A DNA stretch of 37,418 nt, taken from assembly GCA_038216465.1 (NCBI GenBank), contig JBBQQC010000027.1:1-37418 (forward strand), written 5' to 3'. Below the pieces are notes generated by a model. It was not told where the DNA came from, ran no database searches, and was given only the letters and a program-made list of their open reading frames with translations. This DNA comes from JACCZX01 sp038216465 (GTDB lineage: Bacteria > Pseudomonadota > Gammaproteobacteria > Burkholderiales > Burkholderiaceae_F). The first letter of the stretch is position 1. Each line of letters starts with the position of its first letter. Positions 1-8,831 of the stretch are shown here, in pieces. The position numbers and the translations under genes are program-made.

Positions 1-1
1 C

Positions 2-574
2 GACGAGGCCGTTGCGATGCTGGCCGGCGACGCGTTGCAGGCCGAGGCATTCAAGGTCTTGGCCGACGGCGGCCTGCCGGCGTCGCAGACCGCTGCGCTG
101 ATCCGCGAGCTCGCGCACGCATCGTCGACGACGGGTATGTGCGGCGGACAGGCGATCGATCTGGCAGCGGTGGGCACCACACCCACGATTGCCGAACTCG
201 AGCGCATGCACCGGATGAAGACGGGCGCGCTGTTGAAGGCCGCCGTGTTGATGGGCGCGCTGTCGGGGCGCACCTCGTTGCTCACTGAATGTACGCGCGA
301 GGCGCTCACGCGTTACGGTGAAGCGATTGGGCTTGCGTTTCAGATCGTCGATGATCTGCTCGATGTCGAGGCCAGCACTGCGGAGCTCGGCAAGACCGCG
401 GGCAAGGATGCCGAGCAGAGCAAGCCGACGTATGTATCGCTGCTCGGGGCGCAGGCGGCGCGCGCGTGGTCGGTGCGGCTGCGCGCGCAGGCGTTGCAGG
501 CAATTGACGCCCTGGGCAGCAGCGCTCAACGTCTGCGAGAATTGGCCGACTTTATCGTTTGCCGCAAGAGCTGA
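2..574 (+). CDS. ispA: Farnesyl/geranyl diphosphate synthase, C-terminal part (5' end outside window)
   Basis: Short-chain trans-prenyl diphosphate synthase, which condenses isopentenyl diphosphate with allylic diphosphates in the cytosol to make farnesyl diphosphate. Only the last 190 or so residues are present; the frame is open to the window edge, so the ATG at 17 is internal. The second aspartate-rich motif is visible as FQIVDDLLD (around 337-363), followed by the family's ELGKTAGKDAEQSKPTYVSL stretch, and MKTGALLKAAVLMGA lies upstream of it. The stop is 12 nt before dxs, so the two genes almost certainly share a transcript, as they do in many proteobacteria. Family identity is secure. 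FPP rather than GPP or GGPP as product is inferred from the dxs linkage. Confidence 0.95.
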   Translation, partial: DEAVAMLAGDALQAEAFKVLADGGLPASQTAALIRELAHASSTTGMCGGQAIDLAAVGTTPTIAELERMHRMKTGALLKAAVLMGALSGRTSLLTECTREALTRYGEAIGLAFQIVDDLLDVEASTAELGKTAGKDAEQSKPTYVSLLGAQAARAWSVRLRAQALQAIDALGSSAQRLRELADFIVCRKS

Positions 575-586
575 CCGGCGCGCGTC

Positions 587-2494
587 ATGGACCTTCTAAA
601 CAAGATCGATTCGCCCGCGGATTTGCGCGCGCTCGAGCGAGCAGAGTTGCCTCAGCTCGCCGACGAGCTGCGTGCGTTTGTTCTCGACTCGGTATCGAAG
701 ACCGGCGGTCATCTGAGCTCGAATCTCGGCACCGTCGAGCTGACGATCGCGCTCCATTACGTTTTCGATACGCCGGAAGATCGGATCGTGTGGGACGTCG
801 GCCATCAGACGTATCCGCACAAGATCCTGACCGGACGGCGCGAGCAGATGGCGCGACTGCGTCAGCACGGCGGGGTGTCCGGATTTCCGCGCCGCTCGGA
901 AAGCGAATACGACACCTTTGGTACCGCCCACTCCTCGACATCGATCTCGGCAGCGCTGGGAATGGCGGTGGCGGCGCGCAATCAGGGATCCGAGCGTCAT
1001 TCGATCGCGGTGATCGGCGACGGCGCGATGAGTGCCGGTATGGCGTTCGAGGCATTGAACAACGCCGGCGTAACCGACAACGTGCGCCTGCTCGTCATCC
1101 TGAATGACAACGATATGTCGATCTCGCCCGCGGTCGGCGGCCTGAACCGTTATCTGGCACGCCTGATGAGCGGCAGGTTCTACGCGGCGGCGAAGCAGGC
1201 CGGCAAGCAGGTGTTGAAAAGCTTTCCACCGGTGTTCGAACTCGCAAAGAAATTGGAGGAGCACGCGAAGGGCATGGTCGTGCCTGGCACCTTGTTCGAA
1301 GAATTTGGCTTCAACTACATCGGACCGATCGACGGCCACGATCTCGATTCGCTGATTCCGACGTTGCAGAACCTGAAGCAGCTGGGCGAACAGTTGAGCG
1401 GTCCGCAGTTTCTGCACGTCGTCACCAGGAAAGGCCAGGGCTACAAGCTGGCCGAGGCCGACCCCGTGCTGTACCACGGCCCGACGAAGTTCGATCCGAA
1501 GGTCGGCTATACCGCGGCTTCCGCGACCAAACCGAATTACACGAAGATTTTCGGCGACTGGTTGTGCGACATGGCGGCGCTCGATGCGCGACTGATCGGC
1601 ATCACCCCGGCGATGCGCGAAGGCTCGGGCCTGGTGCGCTTCGAACAGGAATATCCCGACCGCTACTTCGACGTCGGCATTGCGGAACAGCACGCCGTCA
1701 CATTTGCCGCCGGTCTGGCCTGCGATGGCATGCGGCCGGTGGTCGCGATTTACTCGACTTTTCTGCAGCGCGCCTACGATCAGCTGATCCACGACGTGTG
1801 CATTCAAAACCTGCCGGTCGTGTTCGCGCTCGATCGCGGTGGTCTGGTCGGCTCCGACGGTGCCACGCATCACGGTGCGTTCGACTTAAGCTACCTGCGC
1901 TGTCTGCCAAACACCATCGTGATGGCAGCGTCCGATGAGAACGAATGCCGGCAGATGCTGACTACGGCATTCAACCACGACGGCCCGGCCGCGGTTCGAT
2001 ACCCGCGTGGGACCGGGCCGGGCGTTGCGATCGATGAGGCGATGAGCGAACTGCCGATTGGGCGCGGCGAGTTGCGGCGTATGTCGAACGCTGCATCAGG
2101 TCGCCGCATTGCGATCCTCGCGTTCGGCTCGATGGTGACGCCCGCACTCGCGGTGGCCGAACAGTTCGACGCTTCGGTGGCCAACATGCGCTTCGTCAAG
2201 CCGTTGGACGACGAACTGGTGGCGAAGCTTGCGCGTACGCACGATGCACTCGTCACGATCGAAGAAAACGTCATTGCGGGCGGCGCAGGAAGTGCGTGCC
2301 TCGAGTCGCTGGCGGCGCAGCGCATCGAAGTGCCTCTGCTTCGGCTGGGATTGCCCGATCGTTTCATCGATCATGGCGATCCGGCGGCATTGTTGAAGGA
2401 ATGCGGCCTCGATGCCGCCGGCATCGCGGTCGCGATCCGTGCGCGATTCGCCGAGCTGGCGCGCGAAGCGCGCTACGTGCAATCGGCGGCTTAG
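587..2494 (+). CDS. dxs: 1-deoxy-D-xylulose-5-phosphate synthase
   Basis: Thiamine-diphosphate enzyme that condenses pyruvate and glyceraldehyde 3-phosphate to DXP, the first step of the MEP isoprenoid pathway, and also feeds thiamine and pyridoxal synthesis. At 635 residues it has normal family length. The N-terminal domain has KTGGHLSSNLGTVELTIAL, and the ThDP/Mg motif starts with GDGAMSAG at residue 144 and ends near NDN at 173. The transketolase-type pyrimidine domain has DVGIAEQHAVTFAAGLA, with the ThDP-activating Glu at about residue 367. The C-terminal transketolase domain contains the FVKPLDDELV and IEENVIAGGAGSA segments. It starts 12 nt after ispA. Long open frames on the opposite strand reflect GC-rich codon use. 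Confidence 0.98.
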   Translation: MDLLNKIDSPADLRALERAELPQLADELRAFVLDSVSKTGGHLSSNLGTVELTIALHYVFDTPEDRIVWDVGHQTYPHKILTGRREQMARLRQHGGVSGFPRRSESEYDTFGTAHSSTSISAALGMAVAARNQGSERHSIAVIGDGAMSAGMAFEALNNAGVTDNVRLLVILNDNDMSISPAVGGLNRYLARLMSGRFYAAAKQAGKQVLKSFPPVFELAKKLEEHAKGMVVPGTLFEEFGFNYIGPIDGHDLDSLIPTLQNLKQLGEQLSGPQFLHVVTRKGQGYKLAEADPVLYHGPTKFDPKVGYTAASATKPNYTKIFGDWLCDMAALDARLIGITPAMREGSGLVRFEQEYPDRYFDVGIAEQHAVTFAAGLACDGMRPVVAIYSTFLQRAYDQLIHDVCIQNLPVVFALDRGGLVGSDGATHHGAFDLSYLRCLPNTIVMAASDENECRQMLTTAFNHDGPAAVRYPRGTGPGVAIDEAMSELPIGRGELRRMSNAASGRRIAILAFGSMVTPALAVAEQFDASVANMRFVKPLDDELVAKLARTHDALVTIEENVIAGGAGSACLESLAAQRIEVPLLRLGLPDRFIDHGDPAALLKECGLDAAGIAVAIRARFAELAREARYVQSAA

Positions 2495-2514
2495 ATCCTG
2501 CTCGGCCTGTGCCG

Positions 2515-3249
2515 ATGAGACCGATCGTGATCGTGCAGCACGAGGCCGACACCGGGCCCGGTCGCTTCGAAAGCTATATACAGCATCAGCAGTTGGCGCA
2601 TCAGACGATTCGCGTTTTTGCCGGCGACCCGATCCCGGCTTCGGCCGAGGCCTACGCAGGCATTTGTTCGCTCGGCGGCAGCATGAGTGCCAACGATGAT
2701 CTGCCGTGGATTGAACCAGAACTGGCGCTGATGCGCGACGCTGACAAGCGCGGCGTGCCGATCATCGGCCATTGTCTGGGAGGGCAATTGCTTGCGAAGG
2801 CTTTCGGCGCGTCCGTCACGCGTGCTGCAATGAAGGAAATCGGGTGGGGCACAGTCGCGGTCGAGGACCCTGCGCTTGCGCATGAATGGATCGGCAGCGA
2901 ACCCAGTTTCGAGCTATTTCAATGGCACGAGGATTCATTTGGCATTCCTGCCGACGGACGCCGCTTTCTGACCAGCCAGTTTTGTGCGAATCAGGCGTTT
3001 GTGATCGAAAGAAAGCCGCACGCTCACCTCGGCATGCAATTCCATATCGAGATGACACCACAACTTGTCACATGCTGGACTAGCGATCCGAACGGCGTGC
3101 GCGAGATCGACGAAGCGTTCCGGCGCCAACGAGGCGCCGGGGTACAGCGCTGCGACGAAATTGTTCGGGAGCTCGAACCGCGCACGCGGCAACTGAGCCA
3201 CTACGCCGATCGGATTTATCAACGCTGGTTGCGCGGCCTTCGCCGCTAG
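2515..3249 (+). CDS. Class I glutamine amidotransferase (GMP synthase-like)
   Basis: A 244-residue free-standing class I glutamine amidotransferase. The nucleophile elbow is GHCLGGQ (Cys87), and the other triad members are in MQFHIE (His177, Glu179), so the Cys-His-Glu triad is complete. Proteins of this type are usually annotated as GMP synthase glutamine amidotransferase-like or gamma-glutamyl hydrolases; there is no fused synthetase domain, so it is not GuaA. The frame is open further upstream into dxs, but ATG 2515 gives the beta-strand start MRPIVIVQHE expected for the fold and lies 20 nt after the dxs stop. It may be cotranscribed with dxs. The acceptor substrate cannot be deduced. Confidence 0.88.
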   Translation: MRPIVIVQHEADTGPGRFESYIQHQQLAHQTIRVFAGDPIPASAEAYAGICSLGGSMSANDDLPWIEPELALMRDADKRGVPIIGHCLGGQLLAKAFGASVTRAAMKEIGWGTVAVEDPALAHEWIGSEPSFELFQWHEDSFGIPADGRRFLTSQFCANQAFVIERKPHAHLGMQFHIEMTPQLVTCWTSDPNGVREIDEAFRRQRGAGVQRCDEIVRELEPRTRQLSHYADRIYQRWLRGLRR

Positions 3250-3258
3250 CGATAGTTG

Positions 3259-3645
3259 CTATCGGCGCTGATGCGCCGACTGCCACGGCTCGGACCGGCG
3301 GCCCAATCCGTAGACGTCCTCGACGCGCGCTGCAGGCCGATGCGGACAGATTTTCTGGTGCACACCGGCCAGAACCATCAATTCGGCCATCGCATCGGGC
3401 GCCAGATTCAACGACGAATCAAGTCCGCTGTAGACCTTCTCGAAGTATTGATTCAGCTCGGGATAGCCCCACAGCAGGCGCAAGGTCTGAACCACTGAAG
3501 GATGGCGGCGCTCCAGCACCGACAGTGAGCTTTCACCGGCCGCCACGCGAGCCGATGGTTGAATCGTCCGGGGCGCGGGCCGGCCTTCCAGGTCCGCGTC
3601 GCCCGGCGAGACGAACGCGTTGAAGCGGGACGATGTGATTCGCAT
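3259..3645 (-). CDS. Conserved hypothetical protein, 128 aa
   Basis: I do not recognise a named family, but the core LERRHPSVVQTLRLLWGYPE and the following LNQYFEKVYSGLD have the look of a conserved betaproteobacterial protein. The N-terminal 45 residues are low in predicted structure and rich in Ser, Ala and Pro. The middle is probably helical and the tail is basic (GRRSEPWQSAHQRR). No signal peptide or membrane segment is visible. It converges on the amidotransferase gene (9 nt apart) and lies downstream of yajQ on the same strand, 81 nt away. Cytosolic location is inferred. No function is proposed. Confidence 0.7.
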   Translation of the reverse strand: MRITSSRFNAFVSPGDADLEGRPAPRTIQPSARVAAGESSLSVLERRHPSVVQTLRLLWGYPELNQYFEKVYSGLDSSLNLAPDAMAELMVLAGVHQKICPHRPAARVEDVYGLGRRSEPWQSAHQRR

Positions 3646-3726
3646 GCACGCTAGGTTAAGTTAATCCGTTCGGATGACAAGGGGGCGCCGACGACCGGTC
3701 GGTTTAAGGCGAAGGCAGCGTGCGCA

Positions 3727-4212
3727 CTAATCGCGAAAGTTTTCGAAAGTCAATGGCAACTCGGTGATCTGGCCACGCAGCAGCGCGATGCACTCCTGCA
3801 GCGCGTCCTTCTTGGCGCCAGTGACACGGACCGCATCACCCTGAATGCTGGCCGTGACTTTCAGTTTGCGCTCCTTCACGAGCGCCACGATCTTCTTGGC
3901 CAGTGGCTGCTCGATTCCGTTCTTGATCTTGATCGGCTGCTTCAGCTTGTCACCCGAAATTTTCTCGGGCTTTTGATACTCGAACAACCGAGCATCGACT
4001 GCGCGCTTGGCCATCTTGCCTCCCAGTACGTCACGCACCTGTCCGAGCTTGAACTCATCGTCTGCGTACGCCGTCAGTTCGAAGTCTTGCTGTTCGAACC
4101 GCGCGTCGGAACCCTTGAAGTCGAACCGGTTGGCGATCTCTTTGTTGGCCTGATCGACCGCGTTGCGAACTTCGACCATGTTGGGTTTGCAAACGACGTC
4201 GAACGACGGCAT
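3727..4212 (-). CDS. yajQ: YajQ family nucleotide-binding protein
   Basis: A 161-residue YajQ (DUF520) protein. Members bind nucleotides, and in Xanthomonas a homologue acts as a cyclic-di-GMP effector; that role is not shown here. The hallmark start MPSFDVVCKPNMVEVRNAVD and the NRFDFKGSDA segment are clear, as are the two ferredoxin-like halves ending in LPLTFENFRD. The frame stays open upstream into murB, but ATG 4212 matches the family N-terminus and is preceded by GGAGAG on the minus strand. It is divergent from murB, whose start lies 52 nt away, so the short gap must hold both promoters. Confidence 0.95.
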   Translation of the reverse strand: MPSFDVVCKPNMVEVRNAVDQANKEIANRFDFKGSDARFEQQDFELTAYADDEFKLGQVRDVLGGKMAKRAVDARLFEYQKPEKISGDKLKQPIKIKNGIEQPLAKKIVALVKERKLKVTASIQGDAVRVTGAKKDALQECIALLRGQITELPLTFENFRD

Positions 4213-4264
4213 GGTGGCTCTCCGGTAGGACGTGGCAAGTGTATCGGCCTCTAAACTCGTGCAA

Positions 4265-5293
4265 ATGAAGGTGCGAAGCGAAGGGCTGATCGAGCGGGAC
4301 GTTTCGTTGCGCCCATTCAATACGTTCGGCGTCGATGCGAATGCGGCGCTGTTCGCACGCGTCCGTTCTGTCGAAGAGCTGCAGCGCGTGCTCGACGATC
4401 GCCGCGTCGCCGAGCTTCCGACGCTGGTGCTGGGTGGGGGTAGCAACGTACTGTTCACTCGGGACTTCGACGGCTGCGTATTAAAGATCGAAATTCCCGG
4501 CGTGCATCGCGACGACAATGGAGCGCATTGGTTGGTGCAGGTGGGCGCCGGCGAGAACTGGCACACGCTGGTCTCGCGTCTCGTCGAAGAAGGTTTGCCG
4601 GGTCTCGAAAACCTTGCCCTGATCCCTGGCTCGGTGGGTGCTGCGCCGATTCAGAATATCGGCGCTTATGGCGTCGAGCTCGCCGAACGGTTTCATTGTT
4701 TGCAAGTATGGGATGTTGCGACCGGTACCCTGCAGACGCTGACCGCCGAGCAATGTCGCTTCGGGTATCGCGATAGCGTTTTCAAGCACGATGCGGGGCT
4801 GCGCGTCATCGTCAATGTCACGTTTGCACTGTCTCGATCGTGGACGCCTGTCGTCGGTTACGTCGACGTCGATCATGAGTTGCGCGTTCGAGACATCCCT
4901 GATCCACAGCCGCGCGATGTGTTCGATGCGGTGGTTGCGATTCGCCGGCGCAAGTTGCCCGATCCGGCGCGCGTCGGAAATGCCGGCAGCTTCTTCAAGA
5001 ATCCCGTGATTTCGCGCGTGCAGCGGGAGGCGCTGCTCGAGCGGCATCCGTCGCTGGTCAGCTACGATATCGGTGGTGGGCGCTACAAGCTGGCCGCCGG
5101 CTGGTTGATCGACGCGTGTGGCATGAAAGGCGCGGTGCGGGGCGGCGCCGCCGTTTACGACAAGCAGGCGCTGGTGCTGGTCAACCGCGGTGGTGCGACC
5201 GGCGCTGACATTCTTGCGCTGGCGCGCGAGGTTCGCGAAGCGGTCCGGGCGCGCTTTAGCATCGAGCTGGATCCCGAATTGCGGATCATTTAG
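4265..5293 (+). CDS. murB: UDP-N-acetylenolpyruvoylglucosamine reductase
   Basis: FAD-dependent NADPH reductase that converts UDP-GlcNAc-enolpyruvate to UDP-MurNAc, the second committed step of peptidoglycan synthesis, in the cytosol. From ATG 4265 it has 342 residues, the length of the E. coli type I enzyme. FAD-binding motifs include LPTLVLGGGSNVLF and IPGSVGAAPIQNIGAYGVE. The substrate/proton-donor region is CRFGYRDSVFK, and the catalytic Ser lies in GNAGSFFKNP at about residue 242. A GTG at 4232 would add 11 residues but has a badly spaced Shine-Dalgarno sequence, and the family N-terminus fits ATG 4265 better. This start choice is moderately certain. Confidence 0.96.
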   Translation: MKVRSEGLIERDVSLRPFNTFGVDANAALFARVRSVEELQRVLDDRRVAELPTLVLGGGSNVLFTRDFDGCVLKIEIPGVHRDDNGAHWLVQVGAGENWHTLVSRLVEEGLPGLENLALIPGSVGAAPIQNIGAYGVELAERFHCLQVWDVATGTLQTLTAEQCRFGYRDSVFKHDAGLRVIVNVTFALSRSWTPVVGYVDVDHELRVRDIPDPQPRDVFDAVVAIRRRKLPDPARVGNAGSFFKNPVISRVQREALLERHPSLVSYDIGGGRYKLAAGWLIDACGMKGAVRGGAAVYDKQALVLVNRGGATGADILALAREVREAVRARFSIELDPELRII

Positions 5294-5362
5294 GTCTGCG
5301 CGCCAACAGCGTGCCTTGCACCATCGCTAGACTGAGCCCCCGACGTTGTCTGAAGGACCCGC

Positions 5363-5740
5363 ATGAACAAGGAAATCGTTTCGGCTTCCGACGCGCCCTC
5401 CGCGATCGGGCCGTATTCGCAGGCGGTGAAGACCGGCCTCGTGGTGTTCATGTCAGGCCAGATTGGTCTGGACCCCGCTAGCGGTGAACTGCAGCAGGAT
5501 TTTGAAGCGCAAGTGCGACAGGCGTTCAAGAATCTGGCCGCGGTAGCCAAAGCGAGCGGCGGGTCGCTCGCCAACGCCGTGAAGTTCACGTTGTTTCTGA
5601 CAGACCTTGGACAGTTCACCAAGGCCAACTCGATCATGGGCGAGGTCGTGCCCAAGCCTTATCCGGCGCGGTCGACGATCGGCGTCGCCAGTTTGCCGCG
5701 CGGCGCGCAGTTCGAGGTCGAAGCGATCTTGGTTCTCTAG
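5363..5740 (+). CDS. ridA: RidA family reactive enamine/imine deaminase
   Basis: Small (125 aa) YjgF/YER057c/UK114 protein of the RidA group, a trimeric enzyme that hydrolyses reactive enamine/imine intermediates made by PLP enzymes such as threonine dehydratase. The IGPYSQA motif is near the N-terminus, and the active-site arginine is in PARSTIGVASLPRGAQFEVE near the C-terminus. Start ATG 5363 has the Shine-Dalgarno sequence AAGGA at suitable spacing. It directly precedes recG, with 1 nt between the stop and the proposed recG start, so translation of recG is probably coupled to it. Confidence 0.95.
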   Translation: MNKEIVSASDAPSAIGPYSQAVKTGLVVFMSGQIGLDPASGELQQDFEAQVRQAFKNLAAVAKASGGSLANAVKFTLFLTDLGQFTKANSIMGEVVPKPYPARSTIGVASLPRGAQFEVEAILVL

Positions 5741-5741
5741 G

Positions 5742-7796
5742 TTGGCTCGCAAACCTCGCATCGACGAAGCGAGCGCTGCAGCAGGCAACACGATCGCGGC
5801 GCGGCTTGCGCGTGCGGGGTTGATCTCCGATTGGGATTTTGTTTTGCACCTGCCGCTGCGCTACGAGGACGAGACCCGTGTTACGCCGATCGCGGAATTG
5901 ATCGCGGGAAGCGAATCGCAGGTGGAGGCCGAAGTGCTGTCGGCCGACGTCGTATATCGCGGCAAGCGGCAATTGCGCGTCACCGTGCGCGACGCTACCG
6001 GTCAGTTGATGCTGCGCTTTCTGAATTTCTACTCGTCGCAAATCAAGCAGATGGCTGTGGGACGCCGGTTTCGCATCTTCGGCCTGGTACGCGGCGGATT
6101 GGCGGGCGATGAAATGATTCATCCACGCGTTCACGCGTGTGACAGTGCCGATCCGTTGTCGAAATCGCTGACACCGGTGTATCCATCGCCGGAGGGCGTG
6201 CCGCAGTCATGGCTGCGCAAGCGGATCGGGCGCGCGCTGCGCGACGTCGACATCGACGATGTGTTGCCTTCCGGCGTGCGCGCGCGTCATCAATTGGATC
6301 AATTAAAGGAGTCGATCGAGCGCCTGCATCGGCCGCCGCCGGACGCTGATGAACTTGCCCTGCAGCAGCGCACCGATCCCGCTTGGCGGCGCTTGATGTT
6401 CGACGAACTTCTGGCGCAGCAGCTTGCGTTGCGCGCGGCGCGTGAGGCGCGTGCTGATCGCCGCGCGTATCCACTGGCAACCGACGGCACGATCAGTGCG
6501 CAGTTGCGGGCGCAGCTGCCGTTCAGTTTGACCGGAGCGCAGTTGCGAGTGTGGGGCGAAATCGAACGCGATCTCGCGCGAATGCAGCCGATGCATCGGT
6601 TGTTGCAAGGTGACGTCGGCAGCGGCAAGACGATCGTCGCAGCGCTGGCCGCGGCGCGCGCAATTGAAAGCGGATTCCAGGCTGCCTTGATGGCACCCAC
6701 GGAGATCCTGGCGGAACAACACTTCCGCAAAGTCGCCGAATGGCTGTCGCCGCTGGGAGTGCGAACCGAATGGCTGGCGGGGCGTCTGACGCCGTCTAGC
6801 AAGCGCGCTGCGCAGGATTCGATCGCCAGCGGACAAGCTCAGCTGATCGTCGGAACGCATGCGTTGATTCAGGAAGCGGTCGCGTTTGCCCGGCTGGGTC
6901 TGGCGATCGTCGACGAGCAGCACCGATTCGGCGTCGCACAGCGGCTGGCGCTGCGCGGTGGCGCCGATGGCCACGCGCCGCACCTGCTGATGCTGTCCGC
7001 GACACCGATTCCGCGCACCTTGGCAATGAGCTATCTGGCCGATCTTGACGTGTCGGTCATCGATGAATTGCCGCCGGGCCGCAGGCCCGTCGTGACCAAG
7101 TTGATCTCGACACGCAGGCGCGAAGAAGTGATGCACCGAATACGCGCTGACGTCGCCGCTGGGCGGCAGTGCTACTGGGTATGTCCGTTGATCGAATCGA
7201 GCGACGTGCTCGAAGTCGCCGCGGCCACCGAAACTTTTGAGCGCATCTCGCAGATGCTGCCCGACCTGCGCATCGGCCTACTGCATGGACAATTGCCGCT
7301 CGCAACCAAAGCCGATGTCATGCAGCGCTTCGAACGACGCCAGCTTGACGTGCTTGTCGCAACTACCGTGATTGAAGTCGGCGTCGACGTGCCGAACGCG
7401 ACGCTGATGGTGATCGAGCACGCGGAGCGTTTTGGTCTCGCGCAGCTGCACCAGCTGCGCGGGCGGGTGGGCCGGGGCGGCGACCAGAGTTTTTGCATCC
7501 TGCTGTTCGACGAGCCCCTTTCAGATCCGGCGCGCGAGCGTTTGAAAGTTATCTATGAAACCAGCGACGGCTTCGAGATCGCGCGGCGAGACTTACTGAT
7601 GCGCGGGCCGGGCGAGTTTCTCGGGGCGCGGCAATCCGGAATGCCGCTGCTGCGCTTTGCCGACTTGCAGCGTGATGCGCAGCTGGTCGAACAAGCCCGT
7701 GACGCCGCGATCGAGCTGCTGGCGGAGAATCCGACAGCAGCGCGCCAACACGTGCAGCGCTGGTACGCCGCCTCCAATGAGTTTCTGACCGCATGA
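5742..7796 (+). CDS. recG: ATP-dependent DNA helicase RecG
   Basis: Superfamily 2 helicase that regresses stalled replication forks and processes Holliday junctions and R-loops. From TTG 5742 it is 684 residues, close to the usual 690 or so. An N-terminal wedge/OB region comes first. The helicase core has Walker A GDVGSGKT (290-297), DEQH box D391-H394, LMLSATPIPRTLAMSYL, and the C-terminal VATTVIEVGVDVPNAT and HQLRGRVGRGG motifs. No ATG fits; TTG 5742 immediately follows the ridA stop, lacks a good Shine-Dalgarno sequence and gives the expected N-terminus, so coupling to ridA is inferred. The 3' end overlaps oxyR by ATGA. Confidence 0.95.
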   Translation: MARKPRIDEASAAAGNTIAARLARAGLISDWDFVLHLPLRYEDETRVTPIAELIAGSESQVEAEVLSADVVYRGKRQLRVTVRDATGQLMLRFLNFYSSQIKQMAVGRRFRIFGLVRGGLAGDEMIHPRVHACDSADPLSKSLTPVYPSPEGVPQSWLRKRIGRALRDVDIDDVLPSGVRARHQLDQLKESIERLHRPPPDADELALQQRTDPAWRRLMFDELLAQQLALRAAREARADRRAYPLATDGTISAQLRAQLPFSLTGAQLRVWGEIERDLARMQPMHRLLQGDVGSGKTIVAALAAARAIESGFQAALMAPTEILAEQHFRKVAEWLSPLGVRTEWLAGRLTPSSKRAAQDSIASGQAQLIVGTHALIQEAVAFARLGLAIVDEQHRFGVAQRLALRGGADGHAPHLLMLSATPIPRTLAMSYLADLDVSVIDELPPGRRPVVTKLISTRRREEVMHRIRADVAAGRQCYWVCPLIESSDVLEVAAATETFERISQMLPDLRIGLLHGQLPLATKADVMQRFERRQLDVLVATTVIEVGVDVPNATLMVIEHAERFGLAQLHQLRGRVGRGGDQSFCILLFDEPLSDPARERLKVIYETSDGFEIARRDLLMRGPGEFLGARQSGMPLLRFADLQRDAQLVEQARDAAIELLAENPTAARQHVQRWYAASNEFLTA

Positions 7797-8740
7797 CGCT
7801 GACCGAGCTGCGCTACGTGGTTGCCGTCGCTCGCGAGCGGCATTTTGGTCGGGCGGCGGACGCATGCTTCGTCAGCCAACCGACTTTGTCGGTGGCGATC
7901 AAGAAGCTCGAAGAAGAATTGGGAACGCAGATCTTCGAGCGCCGCACCAATGATGTGACGATGACTCCGGCTGGCGAGCGCATCGTCGGACAGGCGCAGC
8001 GCACGCTGGACGAAGCGGGGCGCATCAAGGAGATCGCCCGGCAGGGAAAGGATCCGCTGTCGGGTCCGCTGCGGCTGGGCGTGATCTACACGATCGGACC
8101 GTATCTGTTGCCGGCGCTGGTGCGTCAGCTCTTGAAGGATGCGCCGCAGATGCCGCTGCTGCTGACCGAGAACTTCACGGTCAAGCTGATCGAGCTGCTG
8201 AAAAACGGCGAGATTGACGTCGCGATCATGGCGCTGCCGCTGCCGGAAAGCGGCCTGGTGCTGCAACCTGTTTACGACGAGCCGTTCGTTGTTGCCGTCC
8301 CACGCCTGCATCCGTGGTCGAAGCGCAAGGCGATTCCGAGCGAAGACCTGAAGAAGGAAACCATGTTGCTGCTCGGTACCGGACACTGCTTCCGCGATCA
8401 AGTGCTCGAAGTCTGTCCGGAGCTGGCGCGCTTCTCGTCGTCCGCCGAGGGGATACAAAAGACATTCGAAGGATCGTCGCTGGAAACGATCCGGCACATG
8501 GTCGGCTCAGGCCTCGGTGTAACGGTACTGCCGATGACTTCGATTCCCGTCAAGCCCCCGCGCGATTCGCTGCTGACCTACATTCCGTTGAGGCCACCCG
8601 CGCCGGATCGGCGCGTCGTGCTGGCCTGGCGGAGATCGTTTACTCGTGGCGCTGCGATTGAAGCCCTACGGCAAACGGTGCTGAAATGCACGCTGAACGG
8701 GGTAACCCGACTGCCTGACGCGCGCACGGAAACATCGTGA
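7793..8740 (+). CDS. oxyR: Peroxide-sensing LysR-type regulator OxyR
   Basis: LysR-family transcription factor that is oxidised by hydrogen peroxide through a disulfide. Its 315 residues contain an N-terminal winged HTH (MTLTELRYVVAVARERHFGR to about residue 60) and a periplasmic-binding-protein-like sensor domain. The redox pair is at Cys199 and Cys208 (GTGHCFRDQVLEVCPE), the same numbering as E. coli OxyR, so this is a true OxyR and not merely a LysR homologue. The start overlaps the recG stop (ATGA), a recG-oxyR linkage seen in other proteobacteria. The next gene is dps, a classic OxyR target. Confidence 0.95.
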   Translation: MTLTELRYVVAVARERHFGRAADACFVSQPTLSVAIKKLEEELGTQIFERRTNDVTMTPAGERIVGQAQRTLDEAGRIKEIARQGKDPLSGPLRLGVIYTIGPYLLPALVRQLLKDAPQMPLLLTENFTVKLIELLKNGEIDVAIMALPLPESGLVLQPVYDEPFVVAVPRLHPWSKRKAIPSEDLKKETMLLLGTGHCFRDQVLEVCPELARFSSSAEGIQKTFEGSSLETIRHMVGSGLGVTVLPMTSIPVKPPRDSLLTYIPLRPPAPDRRVVLAWRRSFTRGAAIEALRQTVLKCTLNGVTRLPDARTETS

Positions 8741-8776
8741 GTGAAATTGCCTATCGCGGCGTTTGAATTTGACGAT
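8740..8776 (+). promoter_or_regulatory. Possible OxyR-binding site upstream of dps
   Basis: The four-block OxyR pattern ATAG-N7-CTAT-N7-ATAG-N7-CTAT is partly matched with exact spacing: AGTG at 8740, CTAT at 8751, TTTG at 8762 and CGAT at 8773, which is 11 of 16 positions. It abuts the candidate -35 element of dps, as expected for an activating site. The match is imperfect and could be chance; the argument rests mainly on context. Confidence 0.3.
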
Positions 8777-8805
8777 TGTCATTGACTTGGCCGCGTCACT
8801 AACAT
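8776..8805 (+). promoter_or_regulatory. Candidate dps promoter
   Basis: TTGTCA at 8776-8781 and TAACAT at 8800-8805 are separated by 18 nt, in the 91-nt gap between oxyR and dps. The hexamers are only partial sigma70 matches. Other TTGACG/TTGACT strings nearby (8769, 8783) have no good -10 at proper spacing. Confidence 0.3.
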
Positions 8806-8831
8806 GTCCATTCCTTTAGCAGGAGGACCAA

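Noticed and set aside
596..1873. A 425-codon open frame on the minus strand opposite dxs
   Set aside because: It mirrors the GC-rich third-position bias of dxs; it has low-complexity His/Arg/Gln composition and no recognisable motif.
3250..3264. 6-bp stem between convergent genes as a terminator
   Set aside because: Short stem (CGATAG/CTATCG) with no U-run on either strand; insufficient evidence.
4213..4566. N-terminal extension of YajQ into murB
   Set aside because: The family begins at MPSFDVVCK, which has its own Shine-Dalgarno sequence at ATG 4212; the extension is antisense to murB and Ser/Thr-rich.
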